Source of the DNA: Moringa oleifera
Taxonomy: Eukaryota > Streptophyta > Magnoliopsida > Brassicales > Moringaceae
Assembly: GCA_021397835.1 (NCBI GenBank)
Contig: JAJFZO010000229.1
Location: 1,488,001-1,552,000, forward strand
Direction of reading: 5' to 3'
DNA length: 64,000 nt
The notes under the pieces were generated by a model. That model ran no database searches, had not been told where the DNA came from, and worked only from the letters and a program-made list of their open reading frames with translations. The position numbers and the translations under genes were made by a program. Positions 28,201-40,330 of this stretch are shown here, piece by piece (the first letter of the stretch is position 1; every line of letters starts with the position of its first letter).

Positions 28201-29830
28201 TAATGTGATTTTTAAGATATTTTTTATTTTTTGGTATCAATTTAGAGATTTTAAAAAAATAAAAAATATTTTAAATGTGATCAACGATCACGTCTCTTAA
28301 ATTTAAAGAGTTTTATTGATTTTAAATACCACTGATCAAAATATTTACGTAAATTATAGTTAATCGATCTGATATCACTTGATCTAATTATATATAAGAT
28401 GTTTTGATTAAAATTATTTTTTTAATTTTATATTATATAAAAATAAATAAAAAAAAAGTAAAGAAAGATACCTTACTCTTCTCATTTTTTATAATTTCTT
28501 TTTTGTTTTGTATATTTCATGCTTCTTATCCATCTCATATTGCTTGCTTATATAATTTTATTATTGTACGATTACTTGATAATCATATATTAATTAAGAG
28601 AAAAATAAACACTAACCCACTATGCGTGAGGAAGTCGTCATCCATGACAAAGCTTGTGGAATTAAAATAACATAAAAGAAAAATTATTGAGGGCATAAAG
28701 TGGAATCATAGGTGTGATTAACAAAGGGATTAACATGACATATGGCATTATCTTATGTACCATAACCTATATAAGATAGGTTGCAAGAAAATGTGGTCTA
28801 GAAAAACATCACGCGGATTAGGAGGCGAGAAAATTGACCTCAAAGGAAGAAAATTTTTGAACAACGGAAGGTTGGCATTTGGTAAGATTGGGAAGTGAAA
28901 AACATGCATGCCTAAAGATCTTTCATTTCTCTTTGTAATTGGTTCTAGGATTTTTTTTGGCCTAACCCATCAAAGACACTAATGGAAATCTATCATCTCC
29001 ACTTTCATAAACAGAAAAAATTACAACTTTTGACTTAAAATCACCAATTGAATCAAACCCTTTTAGGAGATAATTGAAAAAATTTCAAAGTTGATAAATT
29101 TTAAATAATTTTTTGGTTGTACCATTATCCTTTTAGCTTGTCCTCTTTATATGATAAAAGAGTTGGTATAAGAATTTAATATAGTATTAAGGAAATTCAC
29201 TTATTAAAATTGTCAAAATGGTTTCTTGATTTGGTGAATATTATATAAAATCGTGATATTTATTTTATAATATTAAATAAATTTTGATGTTTACAAAATT
29301 ATTATCAAATTTTAATTTTAATTAAATTAAACTTTATTAAAAAATAAAAAATTAAATTAGAGATATTATATAATAAATTTTGACTTCAAGTTTATCACAA
29401 ATATAAAAAAATATTTAAGCTAACATTTTAAAAAGTTTTAAAATTTTTAAATATTAAAAATAAATTTTAAAAAATTAAATTTTAAAATTTTAAAAAATTC
29501 AAAAAAAAATAAATCACGCATTGAAAATTATTCAAATTTGATGAATGAACTTAAAATAAAATAAAAAATTAATCTAAATTATTTTTATAATATTTTAATA
29601 ATAAAAAATATTATTAATTTTTTAAATTATTTTAAATAAAATTTAATTCGATTTAAATTAGTAAATTAAAATTTTATTTATTATTTTTTAAATATAAAAA
29701 TTTAATAAGTAAAAATTAAAGTTTTATATTCCCTTTACCGTTTTTTATTATTCAAGTTAAAAATCCTGAGAGGTTGAAATTGTAAAATTATGTTGGATCA
29801 AATTTCAAAAATGGGAATTAAATTAGTTTT
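25289..29830. other. intergenic AT-rich spacer between PIR and the receptor kinase
   Basis: The first roughly 350 bp after the PIR stop are of balanced composition and probably contain its 3' UTR. The rest is AT-rich with many homopolymer runs. Two stretches, about 26600-27250 and 29200-29720, are nearly pure A/T. Around 27380-27620 composition is less biased, but I found no protein similarity there. No complete transposon, tRNA or conserved reading frame was recognised. The right end should include the distal promoter of the receptor kinase. Confidence 0.6.
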
Positions 29831-29835
29831 CTTAT

Positions 29836-29843
29836 TATAAATA
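29836..29843 (+). promoter_or_regulatory. candidate TATA box for the LRR receptor kinase
   Basis: TATAAATA lies about 500 bp before the leader-intron donor at 30341. The sequence becomes less AT-rich immediately downstream, as expected for a transcribed leader. Because the flank is AT-rich, a chance match is quite possible. Confidence 0.4.
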
Positions 29844-29963
29844 TACTAGAAGAAGGACAAAATGCAAGTAGACGTCTTCAAGGAATTTCTTCTGAAATTC
29901 TGGGCTTTGGAAAGGAGAGGAACAGTTCAGTGACCTTTTCAGTCTCCAAAATAACGTAAAGAG

Positions 29964-30110
29964 ATGGAAGGAGGAGAAAGCATGTTCTTGCTTTGTCGGC
30001 CATCCCTCCCTCCCTCTCTCTCTCTCTCATATCCTGCACACTCACAGGAAGAGATTTTCTTAATCATTTTGTACACAGACAGCATGAACACTTGGTTTAT
30101 GCGTCTTTAA
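29964..30110 (+). promoter_or_regulatory. 48-codon upstream reading frame in the putative receptor-kinase leader
   Basis: ATG at 29964 opens a frame of 48 codons ending at TAA 30108-30110, upstream of the leader intron. Its middle is encoded by the CT-rich tract at about 30004-30030. A 19-bp tandem repeat (ATTCATTGCCCTTGATGCT at 30130 and 30149) follows. If the transcript starts near the candidate TATA box, this frame would precede the main start and could dampen translation. The transcription start is not known from sequence. Confidence 0.35.
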
Positions 30111-30340
30111 TGTCATTAAAAAAGTTTCTATTCATTGCCCTTGATGCTATTCATTGCCCTTGAAGTAATGATAACACAAAGACCCAGAAAAGGGAGAAGC
30201 TAATCTTCAATGCAATTTAGGCATTTCAAATAGAACTTGAAATCTTCCTTCAAAAATTTTCTCGGGAAACTGAACTTTTGCTTCCGGTTTCCCAGAAAGT
30301 AGTTGGTTTCTGGGTGGGTTCTCCTTCTTTAACCCACGAG

Positions 30341-30610
30341 GTATGTAACCATTGTTGTTTTTTCTATTCAGTCAGAAAGACTACTTGTTCTTTATATTTC
30401 CTTGAAATCCATTCTCTGATAGATTTGTGTCGACTATGTATACCAACTCCTTGAACTCTTTAGATTACCCAATACAACAATTACGATTCTTCATAGGACA
30501 ATCTTAGCATTATGAGTGTGTGAAAGATGATACTAGCTGGATTTCTATCCGGGTTGTTCATGTGCTAGGCTTCGGTTTTCATTTCAACCATGAAACTTGA
30601 TTTCTTCCAG
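30341..30610 (+). other. probable 5'-leader intron of the LRR receptor kinase
   Basis: A good donor (GAG|GTATGT at 30341) and a pyrimidine-rich acceptor (TTTCTTCCAG ending at 30610) bracket 270 bases ending four bases before the first in-frame ATG at 30614. The pairing is inferred from site quality and position only. Confidence 0.55.
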
Positions 30611-30613
30611 TGA

Positions 30614-33600
30614 ATGCATTACCGTCTAGTCTATTATTCTCAGTTCTTGTTACTGGGCATGAAAAGAATGTCATATCGGTTGTTGATCATCTTTCTTCTT
30701 GAAATTGCCCTTTTGGTTCATACGTCGGAGGGGCTTAACATTGAGGGTCAATACCTTCTTGACATAAAAAGCAAACTTGTTGACAAATTCAATTATCTGG
30801 GTAATTGGAACCCCAGTGATCCCACTCCTTGTGGATGGACAGGTGTGAACTGCACAAATGATTATGATCCAGTGGTTTTGTCTCTTCACTTGAAAGGGAT
30901 GAATCTTTCGGGTTATTTGTCTCCTAGCATTGGTGAATTGGTTCATTTGACTTATCTTGATCTTTCTTTCAATGACCTGACACGGAGTATACCTAAAGGG
31001 ATTGGGAATTGTTCAAGTTTGAAGGTTCTTCGTCTGAACAACAACAGATTTGAAGCTCAAATCCCCAAAGAACTAGGTAGACTTTCTTGTTTGACAACTT
31101 TGGACATATACAACAATAGATTATCAGGGCCTTTGCCGGAGGAGATTGGAAGTCTTTCTTCTCTGACACAATTGGTGGCGTATAGCAACAACATTAGTGG
31201 ATCATTGCCTCATTCTCTTGGTAACCTTAAGAGATTGAGAACCTTTCGAGCTGGGCAGAACATGATATCCGGAAGTTTGCCTCCAGAGATAGGTCAATGC
31301 AAGAACTTGGTGAATCTCGGTCTTGCACAGAATCAGTTGAGTGGTGAAATACCAAAAGAGCTTGGCATGCTCAAACATTTGAAAGAAATGATCCTTTGGG
31401 AGAACCAGCTTTCAGGGTTTATTCCAAAGGAGCTTGGAAATTGTACAAGTTTGGGTATCCTTGCTCTGTATGAGAACGAACTTGTGGGACCAATACCAAA
31501 GGAGCTTGGTAACCTTATGTCTCTGTATAAATTATACCTTTACAGAAATGGGTTGAATGGATCAATTCCGCGAGAGATTGGGAATCTTTCATCAGCAATA
31601 GAGATTGACTTTTCGGAAAATATGTTGACAGGAGAAATACCAGTGGAGTTGAGTATGATATCAGGGTTGCAATTGCTTTATCTTTTTGAGAACCAGCTTA
31701 CAGGTGTCATTCCAGTTGAGCTCACCACTTTGAAGAATTTGACGAAACTTGACCTTTCTATTAATGCTCTTACAGGACCTATTCCTATGGGATTCCAATA
31801 TCTGAGCGGACTGATCATGTTGCAGCTCTACAGTAACACGCTTAGTGGCAGCATGCCCCAAAGACTTGGGGCGTATAGCAAACTTTGGGTTGCTGATTTA
31901 TCAGACAACCACCTTACAGGAAGAATACCGCGATTTCTCTGTAAGAACTCTAACTTGATTTTGTTGAACCTTGGGTCAAACATGCTCACTGGAAATATCC
32001 CAACTGATATCACAACCTGTGAAAGTTTGGTCCAGCTTCGTCTGGTAGGAAACAGCCTGACGGGGAGTTTTCCATCTGATTTGTGCAAACTGGTAAACCT
32101 TTCTACAGTTGAATTGGACCAGAACAAACTCAGTGGCCCTCTTCCTCCAGAGATTGGTAACTGCAATGCTTTGCAGAGGCTGCACCTTGCAGATAATTAC
32201 TTTTCAGCTGAGTTGCCAAAAAAGATTGGTGATCTTTCTGAGTTGGTGTCCTTCAATGTCTCATCAAATTTGTTTACTGGAAAGATACCACCTGAAATTT
32301 TCAATTGTAAGATGCTTCAACGACTTGATCTCAGTGGGAACAATTTTATTGGTACATTACCAAGTGAAGTCGGATCACTTTCTCAACTAGAGCTGCTCAT
32401 GCTTTCGGATAATAAACTCTCTGGTCCTATGCCAGTGGCGCTAGGAAATCTGTCACGCTTAACTGAGCTACAAATGGGTGGGAACTCGTTCTATGGCAGC
32501 ATACCAGCTGAGTTGGGCGCTCTCACCAGCTTGCAGATAGCATTGAATCTCAGTTATAACAATCTATCTGGAGAAATCCCTCCTGAGCTGGGAAATCTTG
32601 TTCTTCTGGAGTTCTTACTGCTGAACAACAACCAGTTGACTGGTGAAATTCCAACCTCTTTTGGTAATCTATCGAGCTTGTTTGGGTGCAACTTCTCATA
32701 CAATGACCTAATGGGTTCTATTCCTTCCTTACTACCCTTTAAAAATATGCCTGGCAGCAGCTTCACTGGAAACAGAGGGCTTTGTGGTCCACCTCTTGGT
32801 GACTGCCCTGGAGCATCAGCTTCACCACCTCTTCTGCCTGATCCAGAACAGAAGGAAACAAGGTTAGGAAAAATTGTAGCTATAGTTGCAGCAGCTATTG
32901 GCGGAGTTTCTCTCATCTTAATTGTTGTTATCATATATTTCATGAGACATCCAGCTGAGATTGTTGCTCCCGTGCAAGAAAAACCATTAACCTCTCCAGT
33001 TTCAGACATTTACTTTTCCCCCAAGGAAGGATTCACTTTCCAGGACTTGGTTGCAGCCACCAACAATTTTGGTGATAGCTTTGTTATTGGAAGGGGAGCT
33101 TGCGGAACTGTATACAAAGCAGTCTTGCCCACTGGCCATACAATTGCTGTCAAGAAGCTGGCATCAAATCGCGAGGGCAACAACAATGTGGACAATAGCT
33201 TCCGCGCTGAAATTCTAACTTTGGGAAACATCAGACATCGGAATATTGTGAAGCTCTATGGTTTCTGCTATCATCAAGGCTCTAATCTTCTGCTTTATGA
33301 GTACATGTCAAGAGGAAGTCTGGGAGAGCTGCTTCACGGAGCATCCTGCAGCCTCAATTGGCAGACAAGGTTCATGATTGCCCTTGGAGCTGCTCAGGGT
33401 CTAACATACTTGCACCATGACTGTAAGCCAAAGATTTTCCACCGTGACATAAAGTCCACCAACATATTACTCGATGATGAGTTTGAAGCTCACGTTGGGG
33501 ATTTCGGATTAGCAAAGCTGATTGACATGCCTCAACCAAAATCAATGTCAACGATAGCAGGTTCTTATGGCTATATTGCTCCTGGTAAGCTATCTTCAGA

Positions 33601-34029
33601 TCCAATACATTAAATTTCTCATTTTAATAAAGAATTATAGCTAATGAGACTGATCATTTAATACCAGAGTACGCATACACAATGAAAGTCACAGAAAAAT
33701 GCGACGTATATAGTTACGGAGTAGTTCTGCTGGAGTTGCTGACAGGAAAAACACCGGTTCAGCCACTTGACCAAGGAGGCAATCTCGTAACATGGGTGAG
33801 AAACTACATTCGAGATCATTCACTGTCACCAGGAGTTCTTGATGCTCGATTAAATCTGGAAGATAGAAGCGATGTCTCTCATATGCTCACGGTCTTAAAA
33901 ATTGCTTTGCACTGCACAAAAATGTCTCCTTTTGATCGTCCAACCATGCGAGAAGTTGTGTTGATGCTTATGGAGTCTCATCAGCATGAAGCACACCTTG
34001 ATTCTTCACCGTGCCATGATTCGGATTAA
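30614..34029 (+). CDS. LRR-XI receptor-like protein kinase (At5g63930-like)
   Basis: This is a plasma-membrane receptor kinase with an extracellular leucine-rich-repeat domain; its ligand is not deducible here. Exons 30614-33584 and 33668-34029 join in frame (…YIAP-EYAYTMKVTEK), giving 1110 residues from the first ATG. A start at the later Met (MKRMSYRLLIIFLLEIALL) would leave a more typical signal peptide. The order is signal peptide, LRRNT with CGWTGVNC near residue 73, about two dozen tandem LRRs (IPKELG/IPxEIGN types), and a transmembrane helix near residues 754-777. The kinase has the glycine loop GRGACGTV near 826, VKKL, HRDIKSTN near 943 (an RD kinase) and DFGLAK near 963. All catalytic motifs are present, so I infer an active kinase. 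The intron falls inside the kinase activation segment. The closest remembered relatives are At5g63930 and At2g33170. Confidence 0.96.
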
Positions 34030-35180
34030 GACGATGGAAGCCCGAGTATACATGTAATAGTTTTGGTAAATCAGGATGATTTTTCAGGGAATGATTCATC
34101 CTTGTATCATTTATATAAGACAAAATTAAGACTTGTATATTCTCCATGAAAAGAAATTCAGTTATCTGTCTTCTCCCCGCTTGGCTTAATTGACATACCT
34201 CCAGCTGAACTTCTGTACTGTTTTTGGTAGATAATATGGAGATTTTGTTTCCTCATAGGTAATGGATGGATGGTTGAGGAGTACTTTGGAATTTAATTTT
34301 TTTTTTCTATTTGCTAGCGAGATCTTAGAAAATTTTGGAGAATACTGACAGGAAAAACTTGTTCTCAAATTTAGATGGTAAAATCTATTAAAATATTAAA
34401 AAATTTAAGATTTTCATAGATATTAGCTTTTCATGAAATATGAAAACTTATTGATTAATTTTAAATATCACGGAAAATTAACCACTTTACAAGATTATGT
34501 TAACCTTTCATAGTTTAGTTTTTTTTTTTTTTTGAATTTTTGTTTTTTTATTATTTTAATATTTTATAATTTCAAACAAAATTATCATTATCAATCAAAA
34601 ATTATGTGAGATATCATTAACTTGAAAGCTATTCTCTCTTTGTTTTTTCATTTTTGATCACATTTTTTGCTATTCTCCACTGACTTGCAGCATGTTACTC
34701 TATTTTGGCACTTAGTCATCCTCACAAACAAGAATACTCAATAAAAAAATTAATTTTTAATTTTTTTTTATTTCGATGATGTCTAGAATATATGAAACGT
34801 TTGTCATTTGCTTTTTTTTTTTTTTTTGGTTTCGAAGCTTTTTCTTTGAATTATTTACTGTACCTATGCATATTTTTATGTTCAATGGTGTTTGTTGCTC
34901 ATTTTATGTGATGATTGAAGTTGAGTTTGAAATTGAGTTTTGTTTTTAGATTTTTCAATTTTTGTTTTAAGAATAAAAGTAAAAACTTATTAAATAAAGT
35001 ATGCACCTCAATGGTTTCTATTTCTATTAAGGCTAAGTTTTTGCCTAAAATCAATTGTCAAGACATCATAAGTTACATATTTGAGTTGAAATTTTTATGT
35101 TATCGATGTTTTACAAGCTAATTGGTTGATTTTATTAAGTTAGTTTGCCAAGTTGCATGTTTCATGTTGTAGATGAATTT
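34030..35180. other. intergenic: receptor-kinase 3' UTR and AT-rich spacer
   Basis: The first 200 bp or so are probably 3' UTR. After that the sequence is AT-rich with T-runs at about 34519 and 34810. I see no gene or defined element here. Confidence 0.6.
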
Positions 35181-35184
35181 CTGA

Positions 35185-35675
35185 GCTAAAATCTTATATT
35201 TATTGACATAAAACATTATCTTTTTGAGGTAAAATTTGTAAATTATCGGAACAAAATTTTCATGTAATTGAGCTAAAGTAGTTTATTGAGATAAAATTTT
35301 CTCTTTATTGAGATAAAATCTAATGCATTCAAGCTAAATTATTTTGTTCAGTTAAAATTTTCATATTGCCTAAGTAAATTTGTCATGTTATCTAGATAAA
35401 TTACTTTGTCGAGATAAATTTGTCTCGCTAGTTTATTAAGATAAAATTTTCATATATCGGATCTAAGTTAAGTTATCGAACTGAAATTTTTACATTATCG
35501 AGATATAATTATAACATTATTGAGCTGAATAAGTTTGTCAAAATCATTTTTTTCACTCTATCGAGCTAGTTCCTTGAGATAAAGTTTTCATATATTTAAG
35601 CTAAATTAGGTTATCGAGTTGAAATTCATGTTGTTGAGATAAAGTTTTAATGTTATCGAGTTGAATTAGTTTTTA
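35185..35675 (+). repeat. degenerate minisatellite, about 21-bp average spacing
   Basis: A motif of the form TTATYGAGMTRAAATTTTCAT recurs more than twenty times in about 490 bp, in diverged copies. The TATCGAG/TTTGAG-like core falls near 35268, 35284, 35306, 35388, 35407, 35433, 35473, 35495 and 35518, spaced about 16-26 bases. Versions ending GATAAA and GCTAAA/GTTGAA partly alternate. It immediately precedes a relic of a DUF1985-like coding region, so it may belong to the same transposon. No function is assigned. Confidence 0.7.
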
Positions 35676-35749
35676 AGATATTTGGTTTATTGCTCAATGT
35701 TCAAGCTGATTTATGTTGTGTTATTTTTTTTATCTTTCAGACTTTGGTT

Positions 35750-36250
35750 GACATTTATGTGCTTTGTGTTGACAAATGATAACCTCATCAATGCAAAAGC
35801 TAGTTTACAAAATTCTTAAGAGGCATTAGAGGGAGGAGAAGATTATTAAAAACAGTGATGTCCACATAATCACCAAAATTCAACAAGTGTTACAAAATTT
35901 AAGTGATGATGGTCAAATGTTGGAGATCTTCAAGAGCACTACATTTGGTCATTTTTTGTCATTGGTGCTATTGAGTTCCATTTAATAACTGGACTTAGGT
36001 CTGAATACCTGCCTAATACAACCAAATTTCTAGTTTTTCAATTTAAGCTTGTAGAAAGATACTTTAATGATAGAGATAGGATCAACAAGAATCATGTTAA
36101 AACTGTTTTGTCATGAGATGCACTAAAATTATCTTTAATTTATATAATAAATGGGTGGTTAATGGATCAGGATAAAAGGCTTATTATCCCCCATGAGTTC
36201 TTAATGTAATAAAGGATTTAGATGAATTTAATATATTTTTATATTGGACA
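35750..36250 (+). pseudogene. relic of a DUF1985 (Ulp1-associated, transposon-borne) coding region
   Basis: Frame-shifted and stop-interrupted translation gives EFHLITGLRSEYLPN near 35972. It continues with a stretch like LVERYFNDRDRINKNHVK and then LKLSLIYIINGWLMDQDKR. The order 'ITGL - RYF - aLLYiLnG-LLgkDkR' is what I remember for plant DUF1985 proteins, which are commonly carried with Ulp1-type proteases by Mutator-like elements. Several stop codons and frame changes show it is dead. I found no protease domain or element ends. The assignment is from memory of the motif pattern, hence moderate confidence. Confidence 0.55.
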
Positions 36251-38102
36251 CTGTTGTACTATAGTAGTATAGCACAATTTAGAAAAGTTATAGCTAATTA
36301 TACTTGTTAGGGTTAGCAAATGAGCTACAACTTGGATAAGTTTGCATAGGCACTTTAGGTAACATGTCTTTTGTTTAATACCTTCTTTTTTAATGTAAAA
36401 TTTTGCCTTTGAGAAAAGTTTCTTGGTTTTGTTTTGAGACAAATTTTTGCTTTTGAAGTTATTCTAATGATTAACTCTACTAGGGCCAAATGAGCATCAA
36501 CTAATGCCATTCCTCGATTTTACATTGGGCATTTATCATAATGCCAAAGTTGATTTCCTGAAAAGGGTATTCACAAATACTGTAAGTTCATTTCATCATT
36601 GTGCATTCTTCATTTATTTTGTTTTCCTTAGGTAAAACATAACTTAATGAATTTGTTAACTTGTATGTATATGTTTAAATGATTTTTTGAAAGATACATC
36701 ATATCGTCTTAAGTGAAGATGGATACTCTATATCTTAAAGAGGTGCATACCATCAATTCACCCTTATAAGTAGAACCAGATATACAACTTGGCAACGATG
36801 GTGGTGGGGCACTTCTGCATGCAACATCTCATAGTAACGGTGAAATAGGTAGCATGCAAAGGAACATGTTGTTACATCTCACATTGAGGATGATGAGGAG
36901 AAAAAGACGTCAAACCTTTGCTAAAGAAGGCAAGTAAAACAATATCATTATTTCATCATCACCTTCGCTAGGCCTTTTGTTGGTTGCAATTATATCATTT
37001 ACAAATAAATAATAACAAATCTAACCTCATGGGCTTTGAGACCTAACAAGCCCAAACTAATAATACCCACATCAATTATTAGTCCACTTATAATCTTCTT
37101 TATCATTTTATGTTATTATCCTTATTCGTTATCATCATTTTCATCAATATCTTGTAATGATATTATTCAGGTAAGCATAAAAAAAAAATCTTGAATTATA
37201 TTCACTAATCAATTTAAATTTTTGATATAATGATTGGATCGATAATATATTTGTTTTTTAAATTTTGTTTAAATTGACCATTAACTGCAATTGATGTGAA
37301 AAATTAAAAATACTTTCTTTATTGGAATATCCTAAAATGATTCAAATAACTTATATTTTTATTTTTAAATAATTTTTAATTAATGAGTTTTTTTTTATAA
37401 ATTTTTAAATTTTTTATACTATATTTTTTTACTCAAAAAAAGATAAAAGTTATATAAAACTTTAATATATATATATATATATATCTTATATTACTAATCA
37501 AATGTTATTATTCAAAAAGTGACAAATCGAATATCAATATATCAATTTGATTTAAATTTGACCTCTATCTATAAAAAATTAATAATAGTTTTTAGTTAAA
37601 ATGCCTACAAAAATAAATTCTTCACTTCATTTTGGATTCATCATTCAAATTTAAATAATTTTCGATGTAAAATTTATTCTTTCTGAAATTTTTAAATTTT
37701 TGGCCATATAAATTTTAGAAAAATATGTTTTTAGTATTCAAAAAATTTTTAAATTTTTTGTGATGGCAATTTGAGTATTTCTTTGCATTTGTAAAAATTT
37801 TTAAATCAAAATTTATTGTATAAGATTTTCAATTTGGACGTTCTTAATTTTTGAATTTTTTGATAATAATCAATTTAAATTAAATTAATAAATTAAAATT
37901 TAATTGGTGACTTCTTTAAACATCAAATTTGTTTGGTAGCCTGAGATAAGACATCAAGGTTCTAAGTAACCTTACCTAAAAATATATTTTTAGTACTCAA
38001 CAAAATTTTAAATTTTTTGTAATGATAACTTGAATATTATTTTTATCTTTATAAAAGAATTTTAAGTGAAAATTCGTTGCACAAGATTCATATTTGAATA
38101 AC
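36251..38102. other. intergenic AT-rich repeat-laden spacer
   Basis: No gene was recognised. About 36480-36960 is of mixed composition and may be more of the decayed transposon to its left. From 37160 the DNA is very AT-rich, with an (AT)n microsatellite at 37463-37484 and the diverged direct repeat listed separately. It ends against the poly(A) tail of the - strand LINE. Confidence 0.6.
37720..38100 (+). repeat. diverged direct repeat, two ~125-bp copies 258 bp apart
   Basis: Copy one (about 37720-37850) and copy two (about 37978-38100) share, in order, AAATAT-TTTTTAGTA-TCAA, TTTTAAATTTTTTGT, a GA-rich step, TTTATTGTATAAGATT-like and TTTGGA/TTTGAATAAC-like segments. Differences are scattered throughout, so the duplication is old. 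Copy two ends three bases before the poly(A) end of the neighbouring LINE. Confidence 0.6.
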
Positions 38103-38379
38103 TCTTTTTTTTTTATAAGACCAAAAGATTTCTATTACATCCAAGGGGATGCCATCCATTTATAGGTACAGTTAGTGATCTATATTATAAATAAATCTAT
38201 AAAATCAATTAGTTCCTCTTCATTTACAAAATTATTATTCGTTTCTCGCAATTTTGGTAGTTTTAACCATTAAGCAGTAATAATACTCATTGGTGTCTCC
38301 TTCCCCTCAAATACTCTCATATTTCTTTCCCTCCAAATCACCCACAAAATAAAATTAATAATAATAAAATAAAATCTTC

Positions 38380-38720
38380 ATATACAAGTTGTTCTCGTCT
38401 TTTACTTTGTTCATTCCAACGTAGGCCAATCTTCTCTTACACACTATGTTTTGTCTTACCTAAATGAGTCCCAAAATCCTCAAAACTATGTCCCACAACT
38501 GATCTATCCAGTAGCATTCTAAGAAGAGATGAGAAATTGATTCTATTTCTTTTTCGTACAACCTATTTACTATGATTAAACCCTTTTTTCTCAAATTATC
38601 CAAGGCAAGCGCCTTCCCTTGAATTGTTTTTCACTCAAAAAATGTAACTCCAGTTGGCACCTACCTTCGAAACTTTTCTTTAAGAATATTGCTCACCTAC
38701 TGTAGGTTGTATTAAAGATT
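38380..38720 (-). pseudogene. zf-RVT (reverse-transcriptase zinc-binding) remnant of the LINE
   Basis: The - strand translation contains LALDNLRKKGLIIVNRL, then ESISHLFLEC and IDQLWDIVLRILGL. This follows the plant zf-RVT pattern (T-DNL-RRG, C-lC, E-s-HLfl-C, ..-W). The first cysteines of the pattern are lost. It is separated from the poly(A) end by about 260 bp. Confidence 0.75.
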
Positions 38721-39133
38721 TGCTAATATTCTGTAACTTCAAATTTTTCTACCTTCCTATTTCCTAATTTCAACAATACTTTATCTAGATGATCCAAGTC
38801 AATTTCTTCTTCATATATTTGCTAAAAAATATTTCATTAGCCCTCTACCTCCCAATCTTGCACATTTCTTCTCAACAAAATTGACCATACCATATTCTTT
38901 CTCTCCTCCTCAATATAATCACTGATTAGAGCCCTTCTATTGATAGCCAATGAGAAAACATTAGGATAGGCTTCATTTAGGGGTGAGTCACTAGTCCATC
39001 TGTCATTCTAGAATCTAACAGCCCTACTATCCCACCTTAAACCTCACTGTCCTTTCAAACTCCTCCCAACCCTTGCTTATGACTTTTCACACACTAGTGT
39101 CATGTGCTTCCCTTTCCCTCTTGTCATCCATTT

Positions 39134-39245
39134 ACCATCATCCTCCCCATATTTTGTTATCACAACCTTTCTCCACAATCCTTTCTTATACCATCATCCT
39201 CCCCATATTTTGTTATCACAACCTTTCTCCACAATCCTTTCTTAT
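39134..39245 (+). repeat. perfect 56-bp tandem duplication inside the LINE
   Basis: The units at 39134-39189 and 39190-39245 look identical by eye, each starting ACCATCATCCTCCCC. Identity between copies inside an otherwise heavily decayed element implies the duplication is much younger than the insertion, or is an assembly artefact. Confidence 0.9.
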
Positions 39246-39439
39246 CATTCACAAATTTTCACAATCAATTTTTAAGCAATGCCGTGTTAAAAGTGTAAAT
39301 GCTTTTAAACCTAAGACCCCTAAAAGCTATTGGTTAAGTTATGAGATCCCATCTCACCAAGTGGTATTAATGCACATTTTTACTGTTGCCACATAAAAAC
39401 TGCCTCTGTAATATTTTTTTTTTCTTCACAACCACCTTT

Positions 39440-40330
39440 TTAGGAATATGAAACAAGGACATATATATTGATAAATTCGATAAAGTGCTTTTTATAAGAG
39501 TGAGTCTCCTCCCGCAAAGAGACATTATTATTTTCAACTAGCTAGTTTCTTCTCCATTTTATCTACAATATCATTTCATACAACAAACTTTTTAAACTTG
39601 GCCCCTTGAAGCCATCTTAAATACTGCAAAAGTAAATAACCCTCTGATAGTGCACAAGCCACCGCTTTTATCAATATCCTATTCAGGGCTTTCATCATAA
39701 GGATAATAAAAGAGGTTAGAGAGGATCACATCTCCTTAATCCTCTAGTTGATTTAAAGAATTTGGAGGCACTACCATTCACTAAAATTCCAAATGACGTC
39801 ATGGAGATACATATCTTCACCCAGTTACATCACTTTTATTCATATCCCATTCTTCTTAACATGTACAAAATAAAATCCCGTGAAGCACAATCAAAAGCCT
39901 TCTTCATGTGTAGTTTACATATGACCCCTTCCTTTTTCATCTTTTATCAGAAATCAAGCACCTCATTAGTAGTAAGAGTTGCACCTAAAATTTGTCTATC
40001 TTCACAAAGGTATTCTAGTTTTAGCTTACAACCCTATTCACTACCTACTATATCAGTTAGCAAATATCTTGTCACTAGTTTGTAAATGCATGCCACTAAA
40101 CTAATAGGATTAAAGTCTTTGATGCTAATGGCACCCAATTTTTTAGGGATAAACACAGCAAAAGTGACATTCTTATAAATTACTATTTTGAAAAAAAAAA
40201 AAACTAGCAATCGTGGTGCCTCTTGAGGAATTTTATTGTAAAGCTATCCTAATTTGACACTTTATCACCTTCACACTCATTTAAGATTGCCTTCACTTCT
40301 TCCTTTCCAAATGGTTCTTTAGTTTGATTT
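39440..40330 (-). pseudogene. reverse transcriptase remnant of the LINE
   Basis: The - strand frames give FIPKKLGAISIKDF-NPISLVACIYKLV near 40.06-40.17 kb. Next come GVICKLHMKKAFDCASRDF and LYMLRRMGYE near 39.88-39.92 kb, then CISMTSFGILVNGSASKFF near 39.75-39.83 kb. These are the standard RT blocks of plant L1-type elements (F-pK---DfRPISL, K-DmeKAFD, -iLvNG). Internal stops make it non-functional. Confidence 0.85.

Noticed and set aside
32554..33009. 151-codon open frame on the - strand
   Set aside because: It is antisense to the receptor-kinase LRR, transmembrane and juxtamembrane coding sequence and resembles no protein; it is a shadow of that gene.
35185..35675. Regularly spaced repeats resembling a CRISPR array
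   Set aside because: Units are diverged and irregularly spaced (16-26 bp) with no unique spacers, and the DNA is plant nuclear. It is a minisatellite.
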